Origin: Acetobacteraceae bacterium
Lineage (GTDB): Bacteria > Pseudomonadota > Alphaproteobacteria > Acetobacterales > Acetobacteraceae
Length of the DNA: 64,000 nucleotides
Assembly (NCBI GenBank): GCA_021732665.1
Contig: JAKFUL010000005.1
Coordinates: forward strand, 1 to 64,000
Direction: 5' to 3'
Each line of letters starts with the position of its first letter. Within the stretch, counting starts at the first letter, position 1. A program made the translations under genes and the position numbers. Under the pieces are notes generated by a model, which worked only from the letters and a program-made list of their open reading frames with translations, did no database searches and was not told the DNA's origin. Below, piece by piece: positions 27,719-38,018 of this stretch.

Positions 27719-28702
27719 ATGTTTCAAAGGCGGACAATTCTGGCCGCACCGCTTTCAGCCGCGCCGCTTCTGGCCAGCGGACAGGCGGCTGGGCAATCTT
27801 CGACATGGCCGGGCCGCGGCCTGCGAATCGTCATTCCCTGGCCCCCCGGCCAGGCCACCGACCTGATAGGGCGCATTCTCGCACAGGGGCTGAGTGAGCG
27901 CCTGGGGCAGCCCGTGGTGCCTGAGAATCGTGCCGGTGCGGGCGGGATGATCGGGACCGATGTCGTGGCCAAGGCGGCGCCCGATGGCCTGACACTGCTC
28001 GCCGCCTCATCCGGGCCGGTCACCATCAATCCCCTGGTGCAGCGCACGCCCTATGATGTGGAGCGCGACCTCACGCCGGTGGCGCTCGCCGGGCTCTCGC
28101 CCTACATCCTCGCCACCCATCCTGATTTCCCGGCGCGCGACATCGCGGAATTCCTCGCGGTGATCCGCGCGGCCCCCGGCCGCTACACCTTCGCCACCTC
28201 CGGCACCGGCGCCACAGCCCATCTCATCACCGAGTATTTCAACGCCCGCGCCGGGCTGGAAACCGTGCATGTGCCGTTCCAGGGAAGCGCGCCCGGCATG
28301 ACGGCCCTGCTGGCCGGGCAGGTGCACTACACGCTGGAGACCGTGGCTGCGACCATGCCGCACATCCGGGCCGGCCGGCTGCGGGCCTATGGCGTGTCGC
28401 TGAGCCAGGGCAGTCGGCTCGCCCCTGGTGTCCCGCCGCTCGCCGACACGGTGCCGATTCCAGGCTTCAACCTCGGCGCCTGGATAGGCCTGATGGCCCC
28501 CGCCGCCACGCCGGCCGCGGTCATCTCGCGCCTGTCCGAGGAGATGCGCGGCCTGATGGCCGCGCCCGAAATCCAGGAGCGGTTTGCCCTGGCGGGCGTG
28601 GAGGTGGATTCCCGCCCCGCCCCCGCCTTCGGTGAGTATCTGCGCGAACAGCGGCAGCTCTTCACCGAGGCAGTAAGCCGGGCCAACCTCCGGCCGGAGT
28701 GA
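27719..28702 (+). CDS. Tripartite tricarboxylate transporter (Bug) substrate-binding protein
   Basis: MFQRRTILAAPLSAAPLLASGQAAGQSSTWPGRGLRIVIPWPPGQATDLIGRILAQGLSERLGQPVVPENRAGAGGMIGTD; AGGAGG upstream. Confidence 0.95.
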   Translation: MFQRRTILAAPLSAAPLLASGQAAGQSSTWPGRGLRIVIPWPPGQATDLIGRILAQGLSERLGQPVVPENRAGAGGMIGTDVVAKAAPDGLTLLAASSGPVTINPLVQRTPYDVERDLTPVALAGLSPYILATHPDFPARDIAEFLAVIRAAPGRYTFATSGTGATAHLITEYFNARAGLETVHVPFQGSAPGMTALLAGQVHYTLETVAATMPHIRAGRLRAYGVSLSQGSRLAPGVPPLADTVPIPGFNLGAWIGLMAPAATPAAVISRLSEEMRGLMAAPEIQERFALAGVEVDSRPAPAFGEYLREQRQLFTEAVSRANLRPE

Positions 28703-28708
28703 CGCGCC

Positions 28709-30295
28709 TCAACGCGCCGGCGTGAGCCGCAACGGCACGAAGCGCTGACCGTTCTGGCTTTCAACCAGGAAGAGCGCGGTACCGCGGCCCTGCCGGCGCA
28801 GCCGGTCCACCCGCTCGGTCAGCTCCTGCGGCGTGGTCACCCGCTCCTGCTGGACTTCAAGGATGACATCGCCCGGGCGCAGCTCGCGCTCCGCCGCCGG
28901 GGAATTGGGCGAAACCTCGACGACGGCGACGCCGCGCTGGTCGGGCCGCAGCCGCAGCCGCTCACGCAGCTCGGGCGTGATGGCGGCCACGCGCATCCCA
29001 AGGCCGGCCACTTCCGTGGGCTGGCCGGGCTGCGGGCCCGGTGCCGTGGGGTTGGCCGCGGCCAATTGCTGCTCGGGCGGCAATTCGCCCAGGGTCACCG
29101 TCAGCGTCTCCTCGCGACCATCGCGCCAGACCACCACGGGCACGCGGGCGCCCACGGCGGTTTCCGCCACGATGCGCGGCAGGCTGCGCATGTCGCGGAC
29201 GTCCTGGTTGTTGAAGCGCAGCACCACATCGCCGTTGCGAATGCCGGCGGCGGCCGCCGGCGCGCCCTCCTGCGCCCGGGCCACCAGCGCGCCGCGCACG
29301 GTGCCGCGCAGGCCCAGCGATTCGGCGATCTCGTCCGTCACCTGCTGAATGTTCACGCCCAGCCAGCCGCGGCGCACCCTGCCACCCTCGGCCAGCTGTT
29401 GCGTGATTCCGCGCGCCAGGTTGGAGGGGATGGAGAAGCCGATGCCGATGGAGCCGCCCGAGGGCGAATAGATCGCGGTGTTGATACCCACCACCTGGCC
29501 GGCCATGTTGAACAGCGGCCCGCCCGAATTGCCGCGGTTGATCGCGGCATCGGTCTGAATGAAGTCGTCGAACGGCCCCTGGCGGATGTCGCGGCCGCGG
29601 GCCGAGACGATGCCGGCGGTGACGGTGCCACCCAGGCCGAAGGGATTGCCGATGGCCAGCACCCAGTCGCCCACCTCGGCATTGTCGCTGTTGCCCCAGG
29701 GCACGAAGGGCAGCGGCGCGGAATGACGCACGCGCAGCACGGCCAGGTCGGTTCGCGGGTCGGTTCCCAGCAATTCGGCCCGCAGGGTGGTGTTGTCCTG
29801 CAGGATCACGTTGATCTCGGTGGCGCCGTCGATCACGTGGTTGTTGGTGATCACGATGCCCGAGGCATCGATGATGAAACCTGAGCCGAGCGACTGGCCG
29901 CGCCGGCCCTGCTGCGGTGGGGCGCCCTCGCCGCGCTCACCCGGGTTGGGCTGCTGGCCCGGCCGGTTGCGGTTGAAGAAGTCGCGGAAGAATTCCTCGA
30001 AGGGGCTGCCGGGCGGGGCCTGGGGCGCATCGGGCGCGTCGGGCCGCGCACCTTGCCGCCCCGGCGGCGCGCCGCCGATGGTCGAGGAGATGTTCACCAC
30101 CGCCGGCAGCAGCACCCGCGCCAGGGGCGCGAAGCTGTCCGGTCGGCCGGTCGGCGCCAAACCCTGCGCGGGGGCGGACGTGACGGCCGCCGGGGGCGCC
30201 GCCACCGGAGGCAGGGTTTGGGCAAAGGCTGGAAAGGCCATCCCGGCTGAAAGCAACGCGATGGAGAAACGCCTGGTGCGGAAACGCATGTTCAC
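28709..30295 (-). CDS. DegP/DegQ (Do) family serine endoprotease
   Basis: ...GSGFIIDASGIVITNNHVIDGATEINVIL...DLAVLRV...IQTDAAINRGNSGGPLFNMAGQVVGIN; two PDZ domains. Confidence 0.95.
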   Translation of the reverse strand: MNMRFRTRRFSIALLSAGMAFPAFAQTLPPVAAPPAAVTSAPAQGLAPTGRPDSFAPLARVLLPAVVNISSTIGGAPPGRQGARPDAPDAPQAPPGSPFEEFFRDFFNRNRPGQQPNPGERGEGAPPQQGRRGQSLGSGFIIDASGIVITNNHVIDGATEINVILQDNTTLRAELLGTDPRTDLAVLRVRHSAPLPFVPWGNSDNAEVGDWVLAIGNPFGLGGTVTAGIVSARGRDIRQGPFDDFIQTDAAINRGNSGGPLFNMAGQVVGINTAIYSPSGGSIGIGFSIPSNLARGITQQLAEGGRVRRGWLGVNIQQVTDEIAESLGLRGTVRGALVARAQEGAPAAAAGIRNGDVVLRFNNQDVRDMRSLPRIVAETAVGARVPVVVWRDGREETLTVTLGELPPEQQLAAANPTAPGPQPGQPTEVAGLGMRVAAITPELRERLRLRPDQRGVAVVEVSPNSPAAERELRPGDVILEVQQERVTTPQELTERVDRLRRQGRGTALFLVESQNGQRFVPLRLTPAR

Positions 30296-30415
30296 CTCTT
30301 GGGAGCCGGCATCATGCCTTGCTCGGTATCGGTTACATTACAATGAAGGCCCGCCTGGGTGATGACCGAAGGGTCACCCTCCCAGGCGAATTGTAACAGG
30401 CGCGCGGGACGCCGA

Positions 30416-31291
30416 TCAGCGGACCGTCGGTGTCGGCATGTCGCGGAAGAAGCGGAAGAAGTCGCTTTCGGGTGTCAGCACCATGCGGGCCTCGCCGCTC
30501 GAGAAAACCTCCCGATAGGCCTGCATGGTGCGCCAGAACTGGTAGAATTCCGGGTCACGATTGAAGGCTTCGGCAAAGATGCGGATCGCCTCCTGCTCGC
30601 CGGTGCCGCGCAGGATCTGGGCATTGGCTTCCGCCTCGGCCAGCAGCACGGTGCGGTCACGCTCGGCATTGGCGCGCACGCGTGCCGCGACCTCGGCGCC
30701 CTCGGCACGGGCCTCGCGCGCCACGCGTTCGCGCTCGGACTGCATGCGGGCCAGGATGGCCTGGGTGTTCTCCTCGGGGAAATCGGCCCGGCGGATGCGG
30801 ACGTCGGCGACCTCGATGCCGAAGCTGCGCGCCTCCTCATTCACCTGGCGCCGGATCTCACCCATGATCCGCGCGCGGTCAGTGCTGAGAATTGCCAGCA
30901 AATTCTCCCCGGCCAGCACCCGGCGCAGCGCCGATGTGACGATGGAGGACAGCCGGCCGCGAATGCCCTGCTCAGCCGCGCCGACGGTCTGGAAGAAAAG
31001 CAGCGGGTTGGTGATGCTGAAGCGGGTAAAGCTGTCCACGATCAACCGGCGCTGGTCGCCCAGAATCACTTCCTCGCCTGGGCTTTCATAGTCGAGCAAC
31101 CGGCGATCGAAGGGGATCACGCTTTGGATGAACGGCACCTTGACATGCAGTCCGGGCACCTGGATGGCGCGCACGAATTGGCCAAACTGCGTCACCAGCA
31201 CCTGCTGGGTCTGGTGCACGGTGAAGAGCGATGAGGAGGCGGTGATCACCACCACCACAAGGGCGCCAAGCCCGATCAGAGCGCGGTTCAT
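30416..31291 (-). CDS. hflC: Protease modulator HflC
   Basis: SSLFTVHQTQQVLVTQFGQFVRAIQVPGLHVKVPFIQSVIPFDRRLLDYESP; stomatin/SPFH family downstream of hflK. Confidence 0.95.
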   Translation of the reverse strand: MNRALIGLGALVVVVITASSSLFTVHQTQQVLVTQFGQFVRAIQVPGLHVKVPFIQSVIPFDRRLLDYESPGEEVILGDQRRLIVDSFTRFSITNPLLFFQTVGAAEQGIRGRLSSIVTSALRRVLAGENLLAILSTDRARIMGEIRRQVNEEARSFGIEVADVRIRRADFPEENTQAILARMQSERERVAREARAEGAEVAARVRANAERDRTVLLAEAEANAQILRGTGEQEAIRIFAEAFNRDPEFYQFWRTMQAYREVFSSGEARMVLTPESDFFRFFRDMPTPTVR

Positions 31292-32526
31292 CGGCCGGCC
31301 CCCGGGGCGCGTTGCGGCTGGGGCGCGGATTGCGCCGGCGGCGGGTTGAAGACCTGCGGCGGCACTGCCGGCCGGGCCGGGCGCGCAGCACCCTCGTTAA
31401 GTTGCAGGAATGGCACGAGCCCCTGCAGCCGGTCATCCACCAGGATCATGTTGTTGCGTCGCAAGACATCTTCCATGGTCTCCAGATAGATGCGGCGCAT
31501 CGTCACGTCCTGCGCCTGGGAATAGGCGGCGAGGACGGAGGTGAAACGGCCGGCCTCGCCTCGGGCACGTGCGGTCTGGCTGTCGCGGAAACCCTGGGCC
31601 TCGGCGACCATGCGCTCGGCCTCGCCGCGGGCGCGGGGGATGATGTCATTGCGGAAGCTTTCGGCCTCGTTGCGGACACGCTCACGATCGGCATTGGCGC
31701 GCTGCACGTCGCGGAAGGATTCCACCACCGCGGCCGGCGGGTCCACCTTCTGCATCTGCACCTGGGTGATCTCGATGCCGGCGCGATACTGATCGACGAT
31801 GGCCTGGGCGCCGCGACGGACATCCTGTTCGATCTGCGCCCGGGCATCGGTCAGCGCGGCCTGGATATTGGTGCGGCCGATGATCTCGCGCATCACCGAT
31901 TCGGCGGCCGATTTCACCGTCTCATCGGGGTTGCGGGTGTTGAAGAGGTAGTCACCGGCGTCGCGGATGCGCCAGAACACGGCGAAGTCGATGTCGATGA
32001 TGTTCTCATCGCCCGTCAGCATCAGCGATTCCGCCAGAACATCCCTTTGCGCGATGGGGCGAACGCCCGCCACGGCGTCGGGGGCGGCGCGGAAGCCGAC
32101 ATCGACGCGATTGATGCGGGTGACGCGCGGCGTGGTCACCGCCTCGATCGGCCATGGTATGGCGTAGTTCAGGCCAGGCGGAGCCGCGCGGTCAAAGGCG
32201 CCGAAACGCATCACGACACCCAACTCGTCCTGTTGGACCCGGAAGAAGCCCGAGGCCGCCCAGATGCCCACGACCACAATGCCCAGCAGCGCCACGCCCT
32301 TGCCGCCGGCGCCACCGCGCGGCAGCCAGCGCCTCAGCGCGTCCTGCGCCTGACGGATCATATCCTCGATATCGGGCCCGCGACCGCCCGGCCCGCCCGG
32401 AGGAGGATTGCCCCATGGGCCACCCGGCGGGCCGCCGGAGCCTCCAGGGCCACCTTGCGGGCCACCCTGCTGTCCGCCGGGTCGCGGGTTGCCCCATGGG
32501 CTGGGCCCGCCATTGTTCCACGCCAT
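31288..32526 (-). CDS. hflK: FtsH protease activity modulator HflK
   Basis: MAWNNGGPSPWGNPRPGGQQ...; SPFH domain GFFRVQQDELGVVMRFGAFDRAAPPGLNYAIPWPIEAV. Confidence 0.95.
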   Translation of the reverse strand: MAWNNGGPSPWGNPRPGGQQGGPQGGPGGSGGPPGGPWGNPPPGGPGGRGPDIEDMIRQAQDALRRWLPRGGAGGKGVALLGIVVVGIWAASGFFRVQQDELGVVMRFGAFDRAAPPGLNYAIPWPIEAVTTPRVTRINRVDVGFRAAPDAVAGVRPIAQRDVLAESLMLTGDENIIDIDFAVFWRIRDAGDYLFNTRNPDETVKSAAESVMREIIGRTNIQAALTDARAQIEQDVRRGAQAIVDQYRAGIEITQVQMQKVDPPAAVVESFRDVQRANADRERVRNEAESFRNDIIPRARGEAERMVAEAQGFRDSQTARARGEAGRFTSVLAAYSQAQDVTMRRIYLETMEDVLRRNNMILVDDRLQGLVPFLQLNEGAARPARPAVPPQVFNPPPAQSAPQPQRAPGAGR

Positions 32527-32704
32527 CTGCGCCGCATTCTCCGCAAAGCTCAACATTACGCCGCGCGCCCGGACAACCCAAGGGGGGTGCGCGCGCGGCT
32601 CGGCCCGGCCATATGTGCGGCCGCGCCGGAAGGCGGCAACCGTCGCGTGGCGCACCGGAGCCACACCATGGCCATATGTCCCGGGAGTGAAGGGTTTTCA
32701 AGCG

Positions 32705-33769
32705 ATGAGCGATGAGCAGGCGGTGCGGCAGGCGCTGGACAGCGTGGTGAAGCCGCCGGCGCGGGTGGAGGCGGTGGTGGCGCGCGACGGGCTGGTGCAG
32801 GTTACGCTCTCGGTCCCGCGCGACCAGGCCCGCGCGATGGAGCCCATGCGGGCGGCGGCCGAGAAGGCGGTGGCCGGGCTGCCCGGCGTGCTCTCGGCCA
32901 CCGTGGTGCTGACCGCGCATGCGCAAGCCGCGCCGCCGCCGGCGAAAAACCCACCCGCCGGCCAGGGCGCCATGCTGCTGCCGGAGGTGCGAAAAATCAT
33001 CGCCGTGGCCTCGGGCAAGGGCGGCGTGGGCAAATCCACCACCGCGGTCAATCTGGCCGTGGCGCTGGTGGCGCAGGGGCTGCGCGTGGGTCTGCTCGAT
33101 GCCGACATCTATGGCCCCTCGCTGCCGCAGATGCTGGGCACGCAGGAAAAGCCGCGCGTCACCGGCCAACGCATCCACCCCATCCAGCGCTGGGGCCTCA
33201 AGGCCATGTCCATTGGCTTCCTGGTGGAGCAGGAGACCCCCATGGTCTGGCGCGGCCCCATGGTGATGGGCGCGCTGGAGCAGATGATGGGTCAGGTGGA
33301 GTGGGGTGCGCTCGACATCCTGGTCGTCGACATGCCGCCGGGCACCGGCGATGCGCAACTTACCATGAGCCAGCGCGTGCCGCTGGCCGGGGCCGTGATC
33401 GTGAGCACGCCGCAGGATGTGGCGCTGATCGACGCCCGGCGCGGCGTGCGGATGTTCGAGAAGGTGGGCGTCCCCGTGCTCGGGCTGATCGAGAACATGT
33501 CCTTCTATTGCTGCCCCAATTGCGGCCACCAGGCCAATATTTTTGGGCATGGCGGGGCCGAGGCGGAGGCCGCCCGCCTGGGCACGGAGTTCCTGGGCGC
33601 CCTGCCGCTGAAGTTGGAAATCCGCGAGCTGGCCGACGCCGGCACCCCGATCGCGGCAAGCCGGCCGGACAGCGAGGAAGCGGCGATCTACCGCCGCATC
33701 GCCGCGCGAGTCTGGGAAAAACTGGGCCAGGAGACGGCCCCGGCCATGCCCGTCATCGCCTTCGAATAA
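32705..33769 (+). CDS. apbC: Mrp/ApbC-family iron-sulfur carrier ATPase
   Basis: IIAVASGKGGVGKSTTAVNLAVALVAQGLRVGLLDADIYGPSLPQMLG...ENMSFYCCPNCGHQANIFGHGGAEAEA. Confidence 0.93.
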   Translation: MSDEQAVRQALDSVVKPPARVEAVVARDGLVQVTLSVPRDQARAMEPMRAAAEKAVAGLPGVLSATVVLTAHAQAAPPPAKNPPAGQGAMLLPEVRKIIAVASGKGGVGKSTTAVNLAVALVAQGLRVGLLDADIYGPSLPQMLGTQEKPRVTGQRIHPIQRWGLKAMSIGFLVEQETPMVWRGPMVMGALEQMMGQVEWGALDILVVDMPPGTGDAQLTMSQRVPLAGAVIVSTPQDVALIDARRGVRMFEKVGVPVLGLIENMSFYCCPNCGHQANIFGHGGAEAEAARLGTEFLGALPLKLEIRELADAGTPIAASRPDSEEAAIYRRIAARVWEKLGQETAPAMPVIAFE

Positions 33770-33791
33770 CGTGACCAGTTGGTGAATCCGG

Positions 33792-33823
33792 CATGCGGCA
33801 CTTGCGAAGCGAAGCGCCGCATG
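33792..33823 (+). terminator. Hairpin downstream of apbC (possible terminator)
   Basis: CATGCGGC (33792-33799) / GCCGCATG (33816-33823); no clear U-tract. Confidence 0.35.
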
Positions 33824-33875
33824 GGAAGCCTTTATCCACACGCGACGGTGCTACCAGAACTGGTGCCTAGTACGA

Positions 33876-34523
33876 GTGATGGGCCCCAGGCTTGAGCCGG
33901 CACCCCGCTGTAGCGGAAGGAGCGGCGCTTTGCCTGATGGCGGAACGGTCAGTCTTGCATCTGTTCAGGGCTCGGGGGGCTTCCCGGCGCTGGTGCTGAA
34001 CGCTGATTTCCGGCCGCTCTCCTATTTTCCTCTCTCGCTGTGGTCCTGGCAGGATGCGGTGAAGGCGGTGTTTCTCGACCGCGTCTCGGTGCTCAGCGAA
34101 TATGATGTGGAGGTGCATTCGCCCTCGCACGCCATGCGGTTGCCGAGCGTGATCGCGCTGCGGGAATACATCCCCTCCGCCCGGCGGCCGGCCTTCACGC
34201 GGTTCAACGTGTTCCTGCGCGACAAGTTCGAGTGCCAGTATTGCGGCGATGATTTCCCGGCGCAGGACCTGACTTTCGACCATGTCATCCCGCGCAGCCG
34301 GGGTGGGCGTACAAGCTGGGTCAACGTGGTTGCGGCCTGCGGGCCATGCAATCTGCGCAAGGGCAGCAAGCTGCCGCGCGAATGCCACATGCTGCCGCGC
34401 AAGGAGCCGCGCGCACCGACCAGCTGGGAATTGCAGGATAATGGTCGGGCCTTTCCGCCGAACCATCTGCATGAGAGCTGGCGGGATTATCTCTATTGGG
34501 ACAGTGAGCTGGAGCAGGGCTGA
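33876..34523 (+). CDS. HNH endonuclease family protein
   Basis: FPALVLNADFRPLSYFPLSLWSWQDAVKAVFLDRVSVL...RDKFECQYCGDDFPAQDLTFDHVIPRSRGGRTSWVNVVAACGPCNLRKGSK; 5' end uncertain. Confidence 0.88.
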   Translation: MMGPRLEPAPRCSGRSGALPDGGTVSLASVQGSGGFPALVLNADFRPLSYFPLSLWSWQDAVKAVFLDRVSVLSEYDVEVHSPSHAMRLPSVIALREYIPSARRPAFTRFNVFLRDKFECQYCGDDFPAQDLTFDHVIPRSRGGRTSWVNVVAACGPCNLRKGSKLPRECHMLPRKEPRAPTSWELQDNGRAFPPNHLHESWRDYLYWDSELEQG

Positions 34524-34572
34524 TTGACGCGGCGGGCCCATGCCGCCAATCAGCGGCGAGGAGACACCGCCC

Positions 34573-35397
34573 ATGACCCTGCAAACCGAGATCGAGGCCC
34601 TCTGGGCCGCCCGCGACACCATCAATTCCGGCACAAGCGGCCCGGCCCGCGACGCCGTCGAGGCCGCGCTGGAGATGCTCGACCGTGGCGAGGCCCGCGT
34701 CGCCGAACCAGGCCAGGGCGGCTGGGTGGTCAACCAATGGCTGAAGCAGGCCGTCCTGCTCTCCTTCCGCCTCACCGACAGCGCGCCGATGGACACCGCC
34801 GCCGGCGCCTTCGACAAGGTGCCGCTGAAGTGGCAGGGCTGGGGCGAGAATCGCTGGAAGGAGGCCGGCTTCCGCGCCGTGCCCGGCGCCGTCGTGCGCC
34901 GTTCCGCCTACATCGCGCCCAACGTCGTGCTGATGCCCAGCTTCGTCAATCTCGGCGCCTATGTCGGCCAGAACACCATGGTGGACACCTGGGCCACCGT
35001 CGGCTCCTGCGCGCAGGTCGGGAAGAACGTGCATCTCTCCGGCGGTGTCGGTATCGGCGGCGTGCTGGAGCCGCTGCAGGCCAATCCGGTGGTGATCGAG
35101 GATGACTGCTTCATCGGCGCGCGCAGCGAAGTCGTCGAGGGCGTGATCGTCGAACGCGGCTCGGTGCTCTCCATGGGCGTGTTCATCTCGGCCACGACCA
35201 AGGTCATCGACCGCGCCACGGGGGAAATCTTCGTCGGCCGCGTGCCGGCCTATTCCGTGGTGGTGCCGGGCAACCTGCCAGGCCGCCCCCTGCCCGATGG
35301 CTCCCCCGGCCCCAGCCTCTATTGCGCGGTGATCGTGAAGACGGTGGATGCGCAGACCCGGGCGAAGACCAGCATCAACGACCTGCTGCGCGACTGA
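34573..35397 (+). CDS. dapD: 2,3,4,5-tetrahydropyridine-2,6-dicarboxylate N-succinyltransferase
   Basis: [44 protein letters not shown]...; left-handed beta-helix hexapeptides. Confidence 0.95.
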   Translation: MTLQTEIEALWAARDTINSGTSGPARDAVEAALEMLDRGEARVAEPGQGGWVVNQWLKQAVLLSFRLTDSAPMDTAAGAFDKVPLKWQGWGENRWKEAGFRAVPGAVVRRSAYIAPNVVLMPSFVNLGAYVGQNTMVDTWATVGSCAQVGKNVHLSGGVGIGGVLEPLQANPVVIEDDCFIGARSEVVEGVIVERGSVLSMGVFISATTKVIDRATGEIFVGRVPAYSVVVPGNLPGRPLPDGSPGPSLYCAVIVKTVDAQTRAKTSINDLLRD

Positions 35398-35603
35398 TGC
35401 CCGTCATCAACCTGCAGATCACCCGCGGCGCCACGCCGGAACAGAAGGCGGAGATCATCAGCGACTTCACCGCAACCCTGGCCCGCGTGCTGGGCAAGAA
35501 AACCGAGCACACACACATCATCATCCAGGAGGTCGAGGAGCAGGATTGGGGTTTCGCCGGGCTGCCGACGGATGCATGGCGCCGCGCGAATGCCGGGGGC
35601 TGA
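35397..35603 (+). CDS. 4-oxalocrotonate tautomerase family protein
   Basis: [55 protein letters not shown]; Pro after the initiator Met. Confidence 0.9.
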   Translation: MPVINLQITRGATPEQKAEIISDFTATLARVLGKKTEHTHIIIQEVEEQDWGFAGLPTDAWRRANAGG

Positions 35604-36699
35604 CCCCGTAGCGCTGGCACAGGCGCTGATCCGCTGCGCCAGCGTCACCCCTGCCGATGACGGGGCTTTGGACCTTGTGCAGCAGGCGCTGGAGGCGCGC
35701 GGCTTCACCTGCTGGCGCCTGCCTTTCAACGAGGTCGACAACCTCTTCGCCCGCCGCGGCAGCGCAGCCCCGCATCTCTGCTTCGCCGGCCACACCGATG
35801 TGGTGCCGCCGGGTGCGAGCGCCTGGTCCCACCCGCCCTTCGCCAGCGAGATCGAAAACGGCACTCTCTACGGCCGCGGCGCTGTGGATATGAAGGGCGC
35901 CATCGCCGCCTTCATCGCCGCCATTCCCGAGAGCAACCCCGGCTCCCTCAGCCTGCTGATCACCGGCGATGAGGAAGGCCCCAGCGTCGATGGCACGCGC
36001 CGCGTGCTGGAATGGATGGAGGCCCATGGCCATGTCCCCGACATGTGCGTGGTGGGCGAGCCGACCTCGAAAATCATCCTCGGCGACACGATCAAGATCG
36101 GCCGCCGCGGCAGCATGAACGCCTGGATCACCGTGCATGGCCGCCAGGGCCACAGCGCCTATCCGCAAAAGGCCGACAACCCGGTGCACCGGCTGCTGGC
36201 GGCGCTCGCCGAACTCACCGCCACGCCGCTGGACCAGGGCAGCGAATGGTTCGAGGCCAGCACGCTGCAGGTCACCGGCCTGCAGGTGGACAACACCGCC
36301 ACCAACGTCATCCCGGCCGAGGCCCGCGCCTTCCTCAACATTCGCTTCAATGATCTGCACAACTCCAACGCCCTGACCGCGCGGCTGCGCGACACCCTCT
36401 CCCGCCACGCCCCGCAACACGACCTGCGGGTCGTCGTCAGCGGCGAAAGTTTCTTAACCCGGCCCGGCCCCTTCGTGGATGGGCTGGTGCGCGCCACGCA
36501 AGCGGCCACGGGTGTCACGCCCAGGCTGGACACCGGCGGCGGCACCTCCGATGCCCGCTTCATCACCCGCCTCTGCCCGGTGGCCGAGCTGGGAGGGGTG
36601 GGCAGCACCATGCATCAGGTGGATGAATGCGTGCCGCTGGCGGAACTGCATGCGCAGACCCATCTCTACGCCGGGATCATCAAGGAATTTCTGCCCTGA
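35572..36699 (+). CDS. dapE: Succinyl-diaminopimelate desuccinylase
   Basis: ALIRCASVTPADDGALDLVQQALEARGFTCWRLPF...LCFAGHTDVVPPG...YGRGAVDMKGAIAAFI: M20 metal-binding motifs. Start could be 35590. Confidence 0.93.
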   Translation: MHGAARMPGADPVALAQALIRCASVTPADDGALDLVQQALEARGFTCWRLPFNEVDNLFARRGSAAPHLCFAGHTDVVPPGASAWSHPPFASEIENGTLYGRGAVDMKGAIAAFIAAIPESNPGSLSLLITGDEEGPSVDGTRRVLEWMEAHGHVPDMCVVGEPTSKIILGDTIKIGRRGSMNAWITVHGRQGHSAYPQKADNPVHRLLAALAELTATPLDQGSEWFEASTLQVTGLQVDNTATNVIPAEARAFLNIRFNDLHNSNALTARLRDTLSRHAPQHDLRVVVSGESFLTRPGPFVDGLVRATQAATGVTPRLDTGGGTSDARFITRLCPVAELGGVGSTMHQVDECVPLAELHAQTHLYAGIIKEFLP

Positions 36700-37256
36700 C
36701 CGCCACACCCGACCTCACGCGCAGCGTTGCCATCGGATTGCAGGGCGCGCTGCTGCTGGCGCGCGGGCGCCCGCAGGGGATGTATTTCTTCGACGGCTCG
36801 CCCACCGAGACCACCCGCAGCTTCTGGGCGGCGGCGGTGTGCTGGCCGATGTTCTTCATCCTCGGCCTCATCACCGGCAACGCGGAAGGCCCGGGTGTGT
36901 GGCTGGTGGAGGGGGTGGGCTTCATCATCGGCTGGTGCGGTTTCGCACTGGCCTCGCGATACATGGTGAAGCTGGCGGGGCGGGAGGCGAAGTGGCCGGC
37001 CTTCATCGCCGCCTGGAACTGGTCCAACATCCCGCAATACGCCGCATTGGTGCTGCTTTCCGCCCCCGGCGTGCTGCTTCCAAGCGGGGTGATGCAGGGC
37101 CTGGCGTTGATCGCGGTGGGCTATGCGCTGTGGCTGGAATGGTTCGTGACGCGTGAGGCGCTGGGGATTCCCGGCGCCAGCGCGGTGATGTTCGTGCTGC
37201 TCGATGTCGCGATCGGGCTTTTCGTGCAGGGGATGGTCGGCCGGCTGACGATGTAG
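36696..37256 (+). CDS. Hypothetical integral membrane protein (start uncertain)
   Basis: TATPDLTRSVAIGLQGALLLARGRPQGMYFFDGSPTETTRSFWAAAVCWPMFFILGLITG...; several TM segments. No clear ATG at the 5' end. Confidence 0.6.
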   Translation: MTATPDLTRSVAIGLQGALLLARGRPQGMYFFDGSPTETTRSFWAAAVCWPMFFILGLITGNAEGPGVWLVEGVGFIIGWCGFALASRYMVKLAGREAKWPAFIAAWNWSNIPQYAALVLLSAPGVLLPSGVMQGLALIAVGYALWLEWFVTREALGIPGASAVMFVLLDVAIGLFVQGMVGRLTM

Positions 37257-38018
37257 TCAGCGCCAGTCCAGCGCCTGCGGGTATCGCACCCAAAGAAAGC
37301 ACAGCCCCTCGGGCGGCGCGGTCATGCCGGCCTGGGCGCGGTCGCGGCTTTCCAGCACCTCGCGCGGCCAGGCGATGGGGCGCCTGCCCTTGCCCACCTC
37401 GGCCAGGGTGCCGGCCAGGTTGCGGATCTGGTGGTGCAGGAAGCTGCGCGCCTCGGCCTCGATGATGATCTCCTCGCCCTCGCGGCGGACCTCCAGCCGT
37501 TCCATGGTGCGGATGGGCGATGTCGCCTGGCAGCTCGCGGCGCGAAAGGCCGAGAAATCATGCCGGCCCAGCAGCCCCGCCGCGGCCTGGTGCATCGCCT
37601 CCGCGTCCAAGGCGTGGGGGATATGCCAGACGCGGCCGGCATCCAGCGCCGCGCGCGTCGGCCGGTTGAGGATGCGGTAGCGATAGGCGCGCTGGGTCGC
37701 GGAAAAGCGCGGCGACCAGCCCTTGGGGGCATGTGCGGCGGCGCGCACCACCACGGGCCAGGGACGCAGGTGGAAATTCAGCGCCATCCGCAGTTTTTCA
37801 GGTGCCAGGTCTGCGCTGAGCGTGATCTCCACCACCTGGCCCAGCGCATGCACGCCGGAATCGGTGCGTCCCGCGGCCACCGCCACCGCCTTCTCGCCGC
37901 CATTGAGCGGGGTCGCGCCCTCCTCCAGCGCCTGCTGCACCGAGGGGCCGTTGGATTGGCGCTGCCAGCCCTGGAAGGCGCCGCCATCATATTCCAGCAG
38001 CAGGGCGTAGCGCGGCAT
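37257..38018 (-). CDS. truA: tRNA pseudouridine(38-40) synthase
   Basis: MPRYALLLEYDGGAFQGWQRQSNGPSVQQALEEG...AAGRTDSGVHALGQVVEI. Confidence 0.96.
   Translation of the reverse strand: MPRYALLLEYDGGAFQGWQRQSNGPSVQQALEEGATPLNGGEKAVAVAAGRTDSGVHALGQVVEITLSADLAPEKLRMALNFHLRPWPVVVRAAAHAPKGWSPRFSATQRAYRYRILNRPTRAALDAGRVWHIPHALDAEAMHQAAAGLLGRHDFSAFRAASCQATSPIRTMERLEVRREGEEIIIEAEARSFLHHQIRNLAGTLAEVGKGRRPIAWPREVLESRDRAQAGMTAPPEGLCFLWVRYPQALDWR

Noticed and set aside
33876-34523. HNH ORF as part of a defence or homing system
   Set aside because: Sequence and context look like the chromosomal HNH gene conserved in alphaproteobacteria; no adjacent restriction, intron or phage genes.
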